Of a stretch of DNA of 64,000 nucleotides, positions 47,989-57,449 are shown piece by piece. Made by a program: the position numbers and the translations under genes. Where the stretch lies: assembly GCF_015277735.1 (NCBI RefSeq), contig NZ_JADHDA010000002.1, forward strand, positions 434,001-498,000, given 5' to 3'. Positions within the stretch are counted from its first letter, which is position 1. Every line of letters begins with the position of its first letter. This DNA is from Psychrobacter sp. NG254 (GTDB taxonomy: Bacteria > Pseudomonadota > Gammaproteobacteria > Pseudomonadales > Moraxellaceae). The notes under the pieces are model-generated. The model worked only from the letters and a program-made list of their open reading frames with translations. It was not told the DNA's origin and ran no database searches.

Positions 47989-48630
47989 TTATACAGTAGC
48001 AATTGCCTCACCGATAGCGATATCACCATTATGCAAGTTAAAGACTTTTCCTATGGTGTTATCTGCTGTCAAAACGGCGGCCAATGCAGTTGCAACATCT
48101 TCAATGGCGTTTTCACCAGAACTGGTATCGTTGATAGTGATTTTGCCCGTACCTGCACGTTCTTTTAAAGCGCCTGGCTGTACGATAGTGTAGTCAAGCG
48201 TGCTGTTGCTTACCAACCAATGATCCGCATAATGCTTAGCGATATAATATTCTTTCAGATCTGCGATGCTAGGGTTGTTTACCCATTTTTCAGTTTCTAG
48301 CGAAAAGACAGAGCTGAGCATAATATAGCGTTTGATGCCTTTTTCTTGGGCCGCCTGCATGGTTTTGACAGCGCCATGCAAATCAACGTCGAGCACATTT
48401 TTGCCGCCAGAACCGGCAACGAAATAAACGGCGTCTATGTCTTGATCAAGCTGTTTTACGATAGACTCTTTACTAGCTGTGATATCCAAATCCAACTGGC
48501 TGTAATGCTTATCCTTAAAAAGTTTTTCTTTTTGACGGGTCGTACCAACCACTTGATGCTCATCAGCCAATAACTGCTTAACCAAATCTGTTCCCACGCG
48601 ACCACTTGCACCGACTACTAAAATTTTCAT
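47989..48630 (-). CDS. NAD(P)-binding atypical SDR (NmrA/YwnB-like)
   Basis: 213 residues with a Rossmann motif VVGASGRVG (G7, G10, G13) and a VYFVAGSGGKN segment after beta-4. YYIAKHYADHWL lies where SDR enzymes carry the Y-x3-K, giving Y and K at proper spacing. This matches the short NAD(P)-binding group often annotated as NmrA-like or YwnB. The substrate is unknown. ATG 48630 is chosen over ATG 48636 because AGGA lies six bases before the former and touches the latter. It stands alone between two terminators. Confidence 0.82.
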   Translation of the reverse strand: MKILVVGASGRVGTDLVKQLLADEHQVVGTTRQKEKLFKDKHYSQLDLDITASKESIVKQLDQDIDAVYFVAGSGGKNVLDVDLHGAVKTMQAAQEKGIKRYIMLSSVFSLETEKWVNNPSIADLKEYYIAKHYADHWLVSNSTLDYTIVQPGALKERAGTGKITINDTSSGENAIEDVATALAAVLTADNTIGKVFNLHNGDIAIGEAIATV

Positions 48631-48768
48631 AATCATTCCTATTCTTATATAAGTTTATTATTTATAGAAAACTACTATTTGGATTATCAGTTAAGTTAGT
48701 TATTAACCTAAGAGTATAAACTCAAAGTAAAAGTATTTATCTCAAAATCTGGATATAGAGTAACAAAA

Positions 48769-48803
48769 AAATCGGCAGGCTTCGTTATGAAGCGTGCCGA
48801 TTT
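48769..48803 (-). terminator. Intrinsic terminator of the purE-purK-yaiI group
   Basis: A 15-bp stem with one mismatch (48769-48783, 48789-48803; core AAATCGGCA) and a 5-base loop. On the minus strand a run of T follows, placing the stop about 120 bases past yaiI. Confidence 0.88.
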
Positions 48804-48923
48804 AATAGTATTTGGTTATCAGTGTATACGGTTTGCAAGGAGGAAAAATAAGCTAAATATCATTGAGAATAGACGTTAGCATGATAAGGAACCAGATGCA
48901 GGATGTCCGGTGTATAGTGTGAA

Positions 48924-49373
48924 CTAGCGCACCAATTTGTTTAATCCATCAGCAAAAGCTTTTTTATCACGGTCACCATAAGGTTTTTGTCCGCTCATTT
49001 CTTGTAGCTCTAGTACACCAGTGCCACGCATCGTATCCATAAAATCACGCATATTGAGCTTTTGCTTGATGTTGTTTTTATCATAAACCACACCGCGTGT
49101 CGTCAGCACCATCCCCCCTTTGTCCAAAATATCGTTGGCCAAAGGGATGTCGCTAGTAATGGCCAGATCGCCTGCCTGTATCTGCTCAACGATATAGTCA
49201 TCAGCCTTATCGAACCCTGACGGTACCACTGTCATTACCAATAGTGGCGACTTGCGTAACTTGATTGACTGGTTGGCCACGAATATCGCTACCGTCTTTG
49301 TCCGCTCAGCCGTTTTGATAATCAAGTCTTTGGCAATCAATGGTACTGAATCTGCATCCACCCAAATCTGCAT
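48924..49373 (-). CDS. yaiI: YaiI/YqxD family protein (DUF188, PIN-like)
   Basis: 149 residues. It opens MQIWVDADSVP and contains DKADDYIVEQIQAGDLAITSDIPLA, the conserved acidic signature of the UPF0178/DUF188 family. The pattern of Asp residues suggests a PIN-type nuclease fold, but no activity is established. Its ATG overlaps the purK stop by one base (TAATG), so translation is coupled and it is last in the operon before the terminator at 48769. Confidence 0.92.
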   Translation of the reverse strand: MQIWVDADSVPLIAKDLIIKTAERTKTVAIFVANQSIKLRKSPLLVMTVVPSGFDKADDYIVEQIQAGDLAITSDIPLANDILDKGGMVLTTRGVVYDKNNIKQKLNMRDFMDTMRGTGVLELQEMSGQKPYGDRDKKAFADGLNKLVR

Positions 49374-50713
49374 TATTTCTTGGCCTTCTCAGGTTTCGAT
49401 GAAGAAGCTGTCAGGCTATCTTTATTGTCTAGATCATCAGCTGTGGCACTGTTCTTAGCATCGTTTTCTGTCTCGATAGCCGGTGTGCTAGGCTGCAGAT
49501 TGATGCTAGGATACTCTTTGTCTAGACCCACTTTGTTCGGTAATATCGCCACTAGCTTGGTCATTGATTTTTCCAAATCCATCACGTCATTGGGCATCAA
49601 GGTGATATGGCCGATTTTTCGATTGTCACGCTCCGCTTTATGATAACTATGATAGTGAGCACCATCGATGTTTAAAACAGCGCTGATATCTGGATATTGG
49701 CCCAAAACGTTCACCATGATTGCAGGATGCACGTTATCTGTATCACCCAATGGCAAGTTGACCACAGCGCGGATATGGTTTTCAAACTGGCTGGTGACAG
49801 CGCCTTCAATACTCCAATGTCCAGAGTTATGAACTCGTGGCGCGATTTCATTGGCCAGTAACATATCATGACCACGCGCGTCTTTGGTCACAAACAGCTC
49901 AAGTGCCATGACACCCACATAGTCAAGGTGATTCATGACTTTGGTAATGGCATCCGTGGCGTTTTTGAACAGATGGCTAGTACCGACGGCAGGTGCTTGA
50001 GTCTTGGCCAAAACGCCATGGTGATGATGATTTTCAACCAGATCATAGCAACGTACCTGACCGTTTTGCCCGCGTGCGGCGATGATAGATACCTCACGGC
50101 TAAAGTTTACGAACCCTTCTGCAATCAATGGTGCAGGTGTTGGGGTGAGCGAGCCTTTTCCAGTGACCGCATCTTTAAGGTCTTGCCAAGCAGCTTTAAT
50201 ATCGCTGTCTTGTTTGATGACGAACTGACCTTTACCATCATAGCCGCCGCGGCTGGTTTTTAAGACGATAGGCAATCCTAACTCATCACAAGCTTGTTTC
50301 AACTCAGCTTCAGAATTGACAGCCATAAAGGGTACGGTGGCAATATCAAGCGAGTTAAACATCTGCTTTTCTTTTAAGCGATCTTGAGCGATGTCTAGCG
50401 CAATTAATGGTGGAAACATGCCTTGTTTGCTACCAGATTTTGATAAGGCAGTAAGTTGTTCAACAGTCGCCGTCGGTGTGTTTTCAAACTCCAAGGTAAA
50501 AACATCAGCGGCTTCGATAAATGCTTCTAATTGCTCGCTATGAAACACGCGACCGTATAGGCTGGCAGGGCAGTCGGCACTGTCTTCTAAAAATACACAT
50601 TGGTAGCCTAGGGGCATGGCTGCTTCGGCAAGCATCATACCAAGCTGACCACCGCCTAAAATACCGATGGTACGAATGGTTTGGGTAACAGGATAAGCGT
50701 TTGCTGTAGTCAT
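49373..50713 (-). CDS. purK: N5-carboxyaminoimidazole ribonucleotide synthase PurK
   Basis: ATP-grasp enzyme of purine synthesis: converts AIR, ATP and bicarbonate to N5-CAIR. Opening motif IGILGGGQLGMMLAEAA and the later LKTSRGGYDGKGQFV (ATP-grasp), FVNFSREVSII and EIAPRVHNSGHW are typical. 446 residues include a C-terminal tail of about 45 that is Ser/Asn/Lys-rich and not part of the usual fold. It is 197 bases after purE and coupled to yaiI. The purE-purK order puts substrate and product enzymes together. Confidence 0.95.
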   Translation of the reverse strand: MTTANAYPVTQTIRTIGILGGGQLGMMLAEAAMPLGYQCVFLEDSADCPASLYGRVFHSEQLEAFIEAADVFTLEFENTPTATVEQLTALSKSGSKQGMFPPLIALDIAQDRLKEKQMFNSLDIATVPFMAVNSEAELKQACDELGLPIVLKTSRGGYDGKGQFVIKQDSDIKAAWQDLKDAVTGKGSLTPTPAPLIAEGFVNFSREVSIIAARGQNGQVRCYDLVENHHHHGVLAKTQAPAVGTSHLFKNATDAITKVMNHLDYVGVMALELFVTKDARGHDMLLANEIAPRVHNSGHWSIEGAVTSQFENHIRAVVNLPLGDTDNVHPAIMVNVLGQYPDISAVLNIDGAHYHSYHKAERDNRKIGHITLMPNDVMDLEKSMTKLVAILPNKVGLDKEYPSINLQPSTPAIETENDAKNSATADDLDNKDSLTASSSKPEKAKK

Positions 50714-50910
50714 GGCAGGCTCTTTGAATAAAAGTGAATAAGGTTTTTGTATATTAAAATCTAAAAATCAATGGGTGAAAATAGGAAAAGGTGCACTGTA
50801 TGCACCTTATATCTAATCGGACTTGCTTAAAAAATACAGTGTGATAGCTTTTATTTTTGGGCTACCAATTTTAAAGACTCTGCTATAAAAGCCGGCCAGT
50901 CTATGTGTAC

Positions 50911-51462
50911 CTAGGCGTTAATAATCCCTGGCGTTGGGCTGGCAAGAATGGTCTCTGTCTGAGACTGTCGCATCTGATCTAGCTTAGTAGCAATCGTGTC
51001 ATCATGCAAGGCTAAGACTTGAATCGCAAGTAGTGCCGCATTGTAAGCACCTGCTGAGCCAATGGCCAATGTGCCAACGGCGACACCTTTAGGCATCTGT
51101 ACGATAGACAGTAGGCTATCCCAACCGCTAAGCATAGATGACTTTACAGGAACACCAAAGACAGGGAGTGGTGTTTGGCTAGCACACATACCAGGCAGAT
51201 GCGCCGCACCGCCTGCACCAGCGATGATAACTTGTAGGCCATTGGCTTTTGCATTCTTGGCATAGTCAAACAATCTATCAGGCGTACGATGCGCAGAGAC
51301 CACCTCGCAATCAAAGGCAATATCAAAATCTGCTAACAACTGCGCGGCAGCGCTCATGGTCGCCCAGTCAGACTGCGAACCCATAATGATGCCAACTTTT
51401 GGCTGACCGTTCGGTGATGTGATTGGCGCGTGCTGATCAGTAGCAGTATTTGTGGTGCTCAT
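50911..51462 (-). CDS. purE: N5-carboxyaminoimidazole ribonucleotide mutase PurE
   Basis: Moves the carboxyl group of N5-CAIR to give CAIR. The signature is [14 protein letters not shown], followed by [16 protein letters not shown] and [15 protein letters not shown]. Class I PurE length is about 165; the extra N-terminal residues here are polar and disordered. It comes before purK in the same direction. The gap of 197 bases to purK is larger than usual and lacks a clear terminator, so cotranscription is probable. Confidence 0.95.
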   Translation of the reverse strand: MSTTNTATDQHAPITSPNGQPKVGIIMGSQSDWATMSAAAQLLADFDIAFDCEVVSAHRTPDRLFDYAKNAKANGLQVIIAGAGGAAHLPGMCASQTPLPVFGVPVKSSMLSGWDSLLSIVQMPKGVAVGTLAIGSAGAYNAALLAIQVLALHDDTIATKLDQMRQSQTETILASPTPGIINA

Positions 51463-51561
51463 GATTGGATATCCTCAAAAAGACCATCATACAAAAGTTT
51501 TGCTGCATTCGTAAAGCCAAGTTTGATGTTTAATGCATTCGCGTTGCCGATAGAGCAGATA

Positions 51562-52539
51562 TTACGCATTGATGGCGGTAATACTGTCATGAACATGCTG
51601 TACAAATTGACTGGCGGTCAGCGGTAGTGGCTGCTCGGTATCGAGCTGATAGCAGGTCAGATAGCCGTGATCCACCGCTGCTGAATAATCCGTACAGGCA
51701 ACTTGTGAGCTAAGTGGTTCAGGCATACCCGTCAGCCAGTAGTGACCGACAAACACTGGCTTGTCCGTTTTGAGAGCAAAATCGATATTATTAGCCAGCG
51801 CATCAGGCGGTATTTGCGCCAGTGCAGAGGTTGGTGCGCGCGCTACCTCACGTAGCGTTCGCTCATTGAGCTCATCGAGCCACCAACGTACTCGTACACG
51901 TGTACGCTTAGTGCCTTCTTTGTCTACCATGACGATGCCATCAGGGAGCGGTGTTTCGACCCCTTTTAGCACTCGCTCTAACGCGTCAAACCCTGCCGTG
52001 TCTTCTTTAGCTGTTGCGATTAGTCCTGCTGGTGTCAGGCAATTATCATCAGTTAGTAATGGCTTTAACGCCGACATACTGTCAGTATCCCAACAAGCAT
52101 GAACAAAGCAAGCATAGTCGGTTTCAATCCATAATGGCAGCTCATATAGGCGTTGTAACCAGTATTGATGCGCTGTTGAACCAAATGGAATCTCTGCCAA
52201 AAACGCCTCATGCTGGCGTCTATGCACCTCATTATGTGAGCGCAAATACTGTGTGGCCGTATCAATATCAGGATTAGGATCTGGAGTAGCATAAGCCAAT
52301 GCATTGTATTCATGGTTACCCATCACCGCATTCGCCACATCGGCATCGAGCATCGCAAAGACAATCTCGAGCGTGCCCAACTGCTGCGCGCCACGGTCAA
52401 TCAAGTCACCAATAAACAAAGCACGATGTCCAGCTGGCGGGACAAAGTATTGACCGTTATGCTCATAGCCTAACTGCTTTAACAGGCCTACCAGCTTATC
52501 TGCATAGCCGTGGATATCACCGATAATGTCTATAATCAT
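51562..52539 (-). CDS. Calcineurin-like metallophosphatase
   Basis: 325 residues with all metal-site motifs of the PPP superfamily: GDIHG (D8, H10), FIGDLIDRG and MGNHEYNA, plus later HACWD and VGHYWLTG, which supply the remaining histidines. No signal peptide. Similar proteins are called Ser/Thr phosphatases or diadenosine tetraphosphatases; the sequence does not settle the substrate. It ends 99 bases before purE in the same direction, so it may be read into the purine genes. ATG 52539 starts directly at the first motif. Confidence 0.87.
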   Translation of the reverse strand: MIIDIIGDIHGYADKLVGLLKQLGYEHNGQYFVPPAGHRALFIGDLIDRGAQQLGTLEIVFAMLDADVANAVMGNHEYNALAYATPDPNPDIDTATQYLRSHNEVHRRQHEAFLAEIPFGSTAHQYWLQRLYELPLWIETDYACFVHACWDTDSMSALKPLLTDDNCLTPAGLIATAKEDTAGFDALERVLKGVETPLPDGIVMVDKEGTKRTRVRVRWWLDELNERTLREVARAPTSALAQIPPDALANNIDFALKTDKPVFVGHYWLTGMPEPLSSQVACTDYSAAVDHGYLTCYQLDTEQPLPLTASQFVQHVHDSITAINA

Positions 52540-52631
52540 AACAAATTATTCAATCTCAAATATAAGGGTAATGTGGATAAAATATAAAGCTCATAAAGGG
52601 CTATTATAACTTTATTCAAACGTCAGGAAGT

Positions 52632-53297
52632 CTAAAACCCAGGGGAGAGGAGCGCATTGATAAAGTGCGGCAATACTTTTGGCTCTAAGACAATCGTTGC
52701 GATAACACCGAATCCACCGCCCCACAGATGTGCCATATGATTGACGTTTGAGCCACCTCGTCTGTCAGCATAGATACTATAAAACACATAGGCGACGGCA
52801 AACAATATCGCAGGGATAGGTAAAACCGCAAATAAATAGATTTTTTCCCATGGTGCTAACAAAATAAAAGCAAACAGTACTGCTGATACACCGCCCGATG
52901 CGCCAAGGCTTAAGTAACTGGCATTGTTTTTATTTTTCAGATAACTTGGAATCATGGCAACAATAATCGCCAACACATAAAAAACTACAAAACCATAGCC
53001 AAACAGGAATGACTGATATAGTCCTTCGATAGCGCGACCAAAGAAGTACAACGTGAACATATTAAAAAGCAGGTGCATACTATCTGCATGAATAAAGCCA
53101 TGCGTCACAAACCGATCCCACTGGCCGTTGTTTACCGCTGGTGGGTAAAAAATCAATCGATTGAATAGTGTCTTGTTTTGCCAAGCCAACAAGCTGACAA
53201 TAACCGTGATGATAATAATAAGGGTCGTATGGTTTAACAAAGGAAAATCCTTAGGCCATGCCTGATATGTGACAGTGTTACAAATGACAATGTTCAA
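52632..53297 (-). CDS. Rhomboid family intramembrane serine protease
   Basis: 221 residues with about six membrane helices. Catalytic Ser is in LGASGG (S134) and catalytic His in NHMAHLWGG (H190); the L1/TM2 motif FIHADSMHLLFNM supplies the oxyanion Asn (N79). These proteases cut within or near transmembrane helices of substrate proteins; bacterial substrates are mostly unknown. The frame has no ATG near its start. TTG 53297, with a weak AGG close by, or a second TTG further in are the possible starts, so the N-terminus is uncertain. Confidence 0.88.
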   Translation of the reverse strand: MNIVICNTVTYQAWPKDFPLLNHTTLIIIITVIVSLLAWQNKTLFNRLIFYPPAVNNGQWDRFVTHGFIHADSMHLLFNMFTLYFFGRAIEGLYQSFLFGYGFVVFYVLAIIVAMIPSYLKNKNNASYLSLGASGGVSAVLFAFILLAPWEKIYLFAVLPIPAILFAVAYVFYSIYADRRGGSNVNHMAHLWGGGFGVIATIVLEPKVLPHFINALLSPGF

Positions 53298-53718
53298 AGC
53301 CTAAGCGTTAGGGCGGAATGAAAACTAACATATGACCGATAATTGATAGATTGCTACTATGGCTATATAACTTGTAGTAAAAGGCTCGTGGCCGTTAACT
53401 GGTTACTACTAATAAGCAGTGGCTGTATTACTAAGCAGTACAGATCATACTGAATACAGCGTATAAGTTTTTAATTAAAGTAATATTAACAGCAGTTATG
53501 ATGGTACAAATAGTTATTGTGTGACAACACGATGCATTTTTATGCTTTTTTAGGGAATAATGTAGCAGTGTATCATGTACAGTAAGTGAAACTTATTTAG
53601 CGACGTTTATGCTGACATAAATGACGATACTATCGCAAGATAGGGCAACCATCTATCTGTTAGCAAAAATGAATGATTAACTTTTATGGATTTAAAAAGC
53701 CAAAAGAGGCCGTGATCT
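53298..53718. other. Divergent non-coding region before the tandem envelope paralogues
   Basis: 421 AT-rich bases with no gene and no clear promoter or hairpin. It should hold the promoters of the rhomboid gene and of the rightward gene at 53719. Confidence 0.45.
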
Positions 53719-55395
53719 ATGAGTATTATTGACCAGTTAGAAAAAATCGTTACGCCAGCAGTATTGGGTGCGCGCAGCGATCTAGACAGTGTGGCATATA
53801 TCAGTTTACTGGAGCAGTTTTATGCCATCTTAGCGGCACGTTTGGCAGTATCGCAGGTTTACTCGCAATTACTCCGTACTGATCAAGTAGTGGTCAATGA
53901 CAATATCACTGAAGCCCCTCTGTTTGAGCAGCTGTGGCAAGATCACAGCCAGCAACAAACCATTATAAAAGAGCTTTCGGCCACCCATCATATCGATGAG
54001 TCTATGACCACACAGCTATTGATAAATGCCGCACCCTTGGCTTATCGAGAGCTAAAATCCTTAGCCAATGGTCAGTTTTTACCAGCGTTTCTACAAAAAG
54101 AGCAGGCAGCACTGCGTCCCTATTTGCCCATATGGTCTGCGGCTATTATCACTGCGACACAGAATACTGAACAGGGTGTTGAGCATCCATCACCGCAAAG
54201 TATTGGCGAAGATAATGACCAAGAGCCAGTCACTGCGGTCTCATTAGATAAACCTGATCATTTGATAGTTAGCTCTATCTCTAGTGTCAATCTAGATAAA
54301 AGTACAGCGGCTACGTATGTAGAGCAAACAGGTAATAGCCAAGATAGTGTAAACAGCAACATTCAAGGCAACGATGTGCCAAAACCTAACGCCTCAGATG
54401 TGGATAGGTTAGATGCTATCCATGCCAGCCCTGCCGCGCATCACTTGGCAGAAAATGGCAGCCTAAAACGTGAGCAGGTTCGCACTCGAAATCAAAGAAA
54501 CGACTTGCTGATACGTGTGTTTTTATTGGTTGTCGCCGTTGCTGCACTAGCGCTAGCAGCATGGGTGTTGTTAATCAAACCCAATAGTGAGATACCTGCT
54601 ACGCCCGTGGCTGTTGTACCTGCCGTGCCACCGCCCATACCAGAACCGCCTGTGCAGACCACGCCTATTGAGCTTATCATCGGTGTTGATAATACTGGCA
54701 ACCTATATACCTGCAGTGGGACAGTGGGTGACGCAGCATTACAAAGCACGATACAACAGGCGGTCAATACAAGCTTTGGGGAGCAGGCAAGTATTTGTGA
54801 GTTGGCGATACAGCAGGGTAGATCCACCAGTATCACCAATATGCCGACAGATATCATCCCTAACGTCCTAACCATGCTTAGATCGACACCATTTGCACGT
54901 CTTCAACTGCAAAACGATCGACTCATACTAGATGCGCCAGATAGCATAATGTTGCAGCAATTGGTAGAAAATGTACGTAGTCTAGTACCAGCCATGGCGA
55001 TCGATAGCAATCCACCCTTGCCACTTTCTAATAGTGTTAGCAATGGCGATATGACAAATGGTGTGGCAGGTATGAATGGGCCAAATAATCAGTTTGAGAA
55101 TGGCGCTAACGCTAATAATCAATATAACAATGACGGCCTAAATAATGCAAATGGGGATTACCAAGCCGCAGATGATGACACTAGTGATCGTGTGATACCT
55201 GCTCCTTTGCCCAATAACAATAACGGCTTTAGCAACACTCCCAATAATATGCCAGCGAACGTGCCGAGTAACGTTCCTAACAACCTACCTTCAAATAATA
55301 GAACGACCAGACCGCCAGGTCCATTCTCACAATCAGAAGTGGATGAGATGGCAAGTACTATCATTATGGCTGAACCTGCACAAGTGAGGCAGTGA
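53719..55395 (+). CDS. Membrane-anchored envelope protein, paralogue of the next gene but without OmpA domain
   Basis: 558 residues, function unknown. Residues 1-150 form a helical N-terminal domain with LLEQFYAILAARLA and PLAYRELKSLA. A polar linker follows, then one membrane helix at about 263-286, a Pro-rich stretch (about 293-315) and a BON-like alpha/beta region (about 315-425, NLYTCSGTVGDAALQ). The last 120 residues are Asn/Pro/Gly-rich, with repeated NNVPSN-type units. The domain order implies a cytoplasmic N-terminus and periplasmic C-terminus. The N-terminal and BON-like parts resemble the gene at 55719, but the OmpA domain is replaced by the low-complexity tail. Read as a tandem duplicate. 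Confidence 0.75.
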   Translation: MSIIDQLEKIVTPAVLGARSDLDSVAYISLLEQFYAILAARLAVSQVYSQLLRTDQVVVNDNITEAPLFEQLWQDHSQQQTIIKELSATHHIDESMTTQLLINAAPLAYRELKSLANGQFLPAFLQKEQAALRPYLPIWSAAIITATQNTEQGVEHPSPQSIGEDNDQEPVTAVSLDKPDHLIVSSISSVNLDKSTAATYVEQTGNSQDSVNSNIQGNDVPKPNASDVDRLDAIHASPAAHHLAENGSLKREQVRTRNQRNDLLIRVFLLVVAVAALALAAWVLLIKPNSEIPATPVAVVPAVPPPIPEPPVQTTPIELIIGVDNTGNLYTCSGTVGDAALQSTIQQAVNTSFGEQASICELAIQQGRSTSITNMPTDIIPNVLTMLRSTPFARLQLQNDRLILDAPDSIMLQQLVENVRSLVPAMAIDSNPPLPLSNSVSNGDMTNGVAGMNGPNNQFENGANANNQYNNDGLNNANGDYQAADDDTSDRVIPAPLPNNNNGFSNTPNNMPANVPSNVPNNLPSNNRTTRPPGPFSQSEVDEMASTIIMAEPAQVRQ

Positions 55396-55718
55396 TGGTC
55401 AATCAATGTCACCGCATGTTAGTAGCTGAATTAACGTGCTTTTGTTAAGAGTAATTTAAGTTTGTAAGCCGCTCTGTACTCAACCATCAGGAGTCAGAGT
55501 GTTCCTCACTTCACGATTACGTGTAATGACGGAAATATTACTTAATGTAGCATTTGTACAACAACGCATCGACTGTGACGGTTCTATTAATGCTCTTATA
55601 ATATCTATCATTAAGTAAGGCTATAGACTAGAACAGCATGAAATAAGCGTTATTAGTCTATTCTTATTACTATTTTAAAATGAGAACATACCCAAATAAA
55701 AATTAAGGGGAGAATTAT
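55396..55718. other. Non-coding spacer between the tandem paralogues
   Basis: 323 bases with no gene and no obvious terminator, so the two paralogues could share a transcript or the second may have its own promoter. The GGGGAG ribosome site of the second gene is at 55707-55712. Confidence 0.45.
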
Positions 55719-57299
55719 ATGATGGATATTATCAGTCATCTGACACGCACGGTCAGTCCAGCAGTGTTAGAGGAGGGCAGTAGCCCAGCGAAAAAGAATC
55801 TACTTGAGCAGTTTTATGCCATTTTTGCGACGCGACTCGCAGATGCCAGTACTTATGATCGTTTTGCTCACGAAACCATTGCCCGTGATGACAATGCTTT
55901 TTATGATCGGGTTTGGGAAGAAGGGGGGCAGCGTGACCAGATTTCTCGTGAGCTGGCAAGTCAGCACGATGTAGATGTGACGGACTCACGTGGCCTGATT
56001 GCCATGGCAGCGCCGCTTGCCTTTCACGAAATCAAGAGTTTAGCTGGCGCCACACCTGTACCGCAGTTTTTGCATGACAATCTGGGTAGTTATCAGCATC
56101 ATGTGCCTGCATGGGCAGCGGCAGTTTTGCCAGCCAGCGCACTAGCCGCTACGTCGGCAGGCGTGCCTCTTTCTGATACTGTGAGCACAGCCCCCCTACA
56201 ACGTACAGAAGAGCCGCAAGGTAGCTTTATGAAAGCACTGCTACCGATTATTGGCTTGATTATATTGGGTGCATTGGCTTGGGCGTTGTTGCGAGGCTGT
56301 CAAGAAAATCCTGAACCTGTAGCCACACCAGCGGCGGCCGTAGCGCAGCAAGTGGCACAAGGTAATGAGTCAGGTGCAGCGATAGCGGATATTCAGCCAG
56401 CATCGTTGCGTATTGCTACAGGTGAAAATAGACAGTTGTATGCCTGCAATCTAAGCGTCGGTGATGAGACCTTACAGACCAATGTGATGAATGTTTTGAC
56501 CAGTGTGTTTGGTGATGAAGCCAATAAATGCCGTGCGGATGTTGATGATAGCTTTGCAACAGACATGCCCGCGGCGGCCCAACTAGCAACGATATTGCCT
56601 ATTATCAAAAACATTCCAAATGCGAGTATGATTATTAAAGGCGATACAATCACGGTCAATGCCCCTGATCAAGCCGCACTTGATAAGCTGATAGCTGACT
56701 TACAAGCGGCTGCTCCTGCGATGATGGTACAAGCAGAAGGCCCGCTAGATTTGCAAGGTGAGATCGATGATAGCTTGGCTGCTGCAGATGTTGCCATGAA
56801 TAATCTGGGTGAAAATCCAGATCCACGTGATGTGGCTCGTGCGCTGAGTCTCCAAGTTATCAACTTTAAAGTGGATGAGGCAGTGATTCCAGATGTAAAC
56901 AAAGCATTTTTAGATCGTGCGACAAAAATTATCACCGAAGTTCCTGACATGGAGCTTATGATTATCGGCCACACAGACAGTCAAGCGTCTGATGCTTATA
57001 ACCTGAAGCTATCGCAAGAGCGTGCTGATTCAGTCAAAGCCTATTTGGTTTCTAAAGGTATTGATGCAAGCAAATTGGTGACCAAAGGCATGGGCGAGTC
57101 AGAACCTGTGGCAGATAACTCAACAGAACAGGGCCGCTTTCGTAACCGCCGTATTGAGTTTATGGTCAATGACGAGGTTGTCGGCGCAAACGATGGTATG
57201 ACTATCAACAGTGACTCACTTGACCCTGACTTGAACCCATTAGATAGCAATAATGATGACTTGTTACCAGATGGTGATGATGCGACGTCAGCCAATTGA
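55719..57299 (+). CDS. Inner-membrane-anchored OmpA-family protein with BON-like domain
   Basis: 526 residues. Residues 1-150 are a helical N-terminal domain (LLEQFYAIFATRLA, PLAFHEIKSLA) shared with the gene upstream. One membrane helix (about 171-191) follows, then a BON-like region (about 225-345, LYACNLSVGDETLQ). An OmpA/MotB peptidoglycan-binding domain (about 375-490) has IIGHTDSQASDAYNLKLS and GRFRNRRIEF, the motifs that grip diaminopimelate. The tail is Asp/Asn-rich. Predicted to link the inner membrane to peptidoglycan. The membrane helix-BON-OmpA order resembles mycobacterial OmpATb/ArfA, but this one has a cytoplasmic domain added. GGGGAG precedes the start; ATG 55722 is also possible. 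Confidence 0.85.
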   Translation: MMDIISHLTRTVSPAVLEEGSSPAKKNLLEQFYAIFATRLADASTYDRFAHETIARDDNAFYDRVWEEGGQRDQISRELASQHDVDVTDSRGLIAMAAPLAFHEIKSLAGATPVPQFLHDNLGSYQHHVPAWAAAVLPASALAATSAGVPLSDTVSTAPLQRTEEPQGSFMKALLPIIGLIILGALAWALLRGCQENPEPVATPAAAVAQQVAQGNESGAAIADIQPASLRIATGENRQLYACNLSVGDETLQTNVMNVLTSVFGDEANKCRADVDDSFATDMPAAAQLATILPIIKNIPNASMIIKGDTITVNAPDQAALDKLIADLQAAAPAMMVQAEGPLDLQGEIDDSLAAADVAMNNLGENPDPRDVARALSLQVINFKVDEAVIPDVNKAFLDRATKIITEVPDMELMIIGHTDSQASDAYNLKLSQERADSVKAYLVSKGIDASKLVTKGMGESEPVADNSTEQGRFRNRRIEFMVNDEVVGANDGMTINSDSLDPDLNPLDSNNDDLLPDGDDATSAN

Positions 57300-57356
57300 T
57301 CCATAGCCCCCTCTTTCAGAGCCTATTGACTACACACTGACTCTAATAGTGTTCAA

Positions 57357-57397
57357 TAATAAAAAACCGCACCTTATTAAGGTGCGGTTTTTTATTA
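57357..57397. terminator. Bidirectional terminator between the OmpA-family gene and nagZ
   Basis: A perfect 19-bp stem (57357-57375, 57379-57397; core CCGCACCTT) with a 3-base loop and A/T tracts at both ends. Confidence 0.95.
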
Positions 57398-57449
57398 AGT
57401 GGACTGGATGAGGATATGTCATCAGTTAATACATCAAAATATTAACCCA

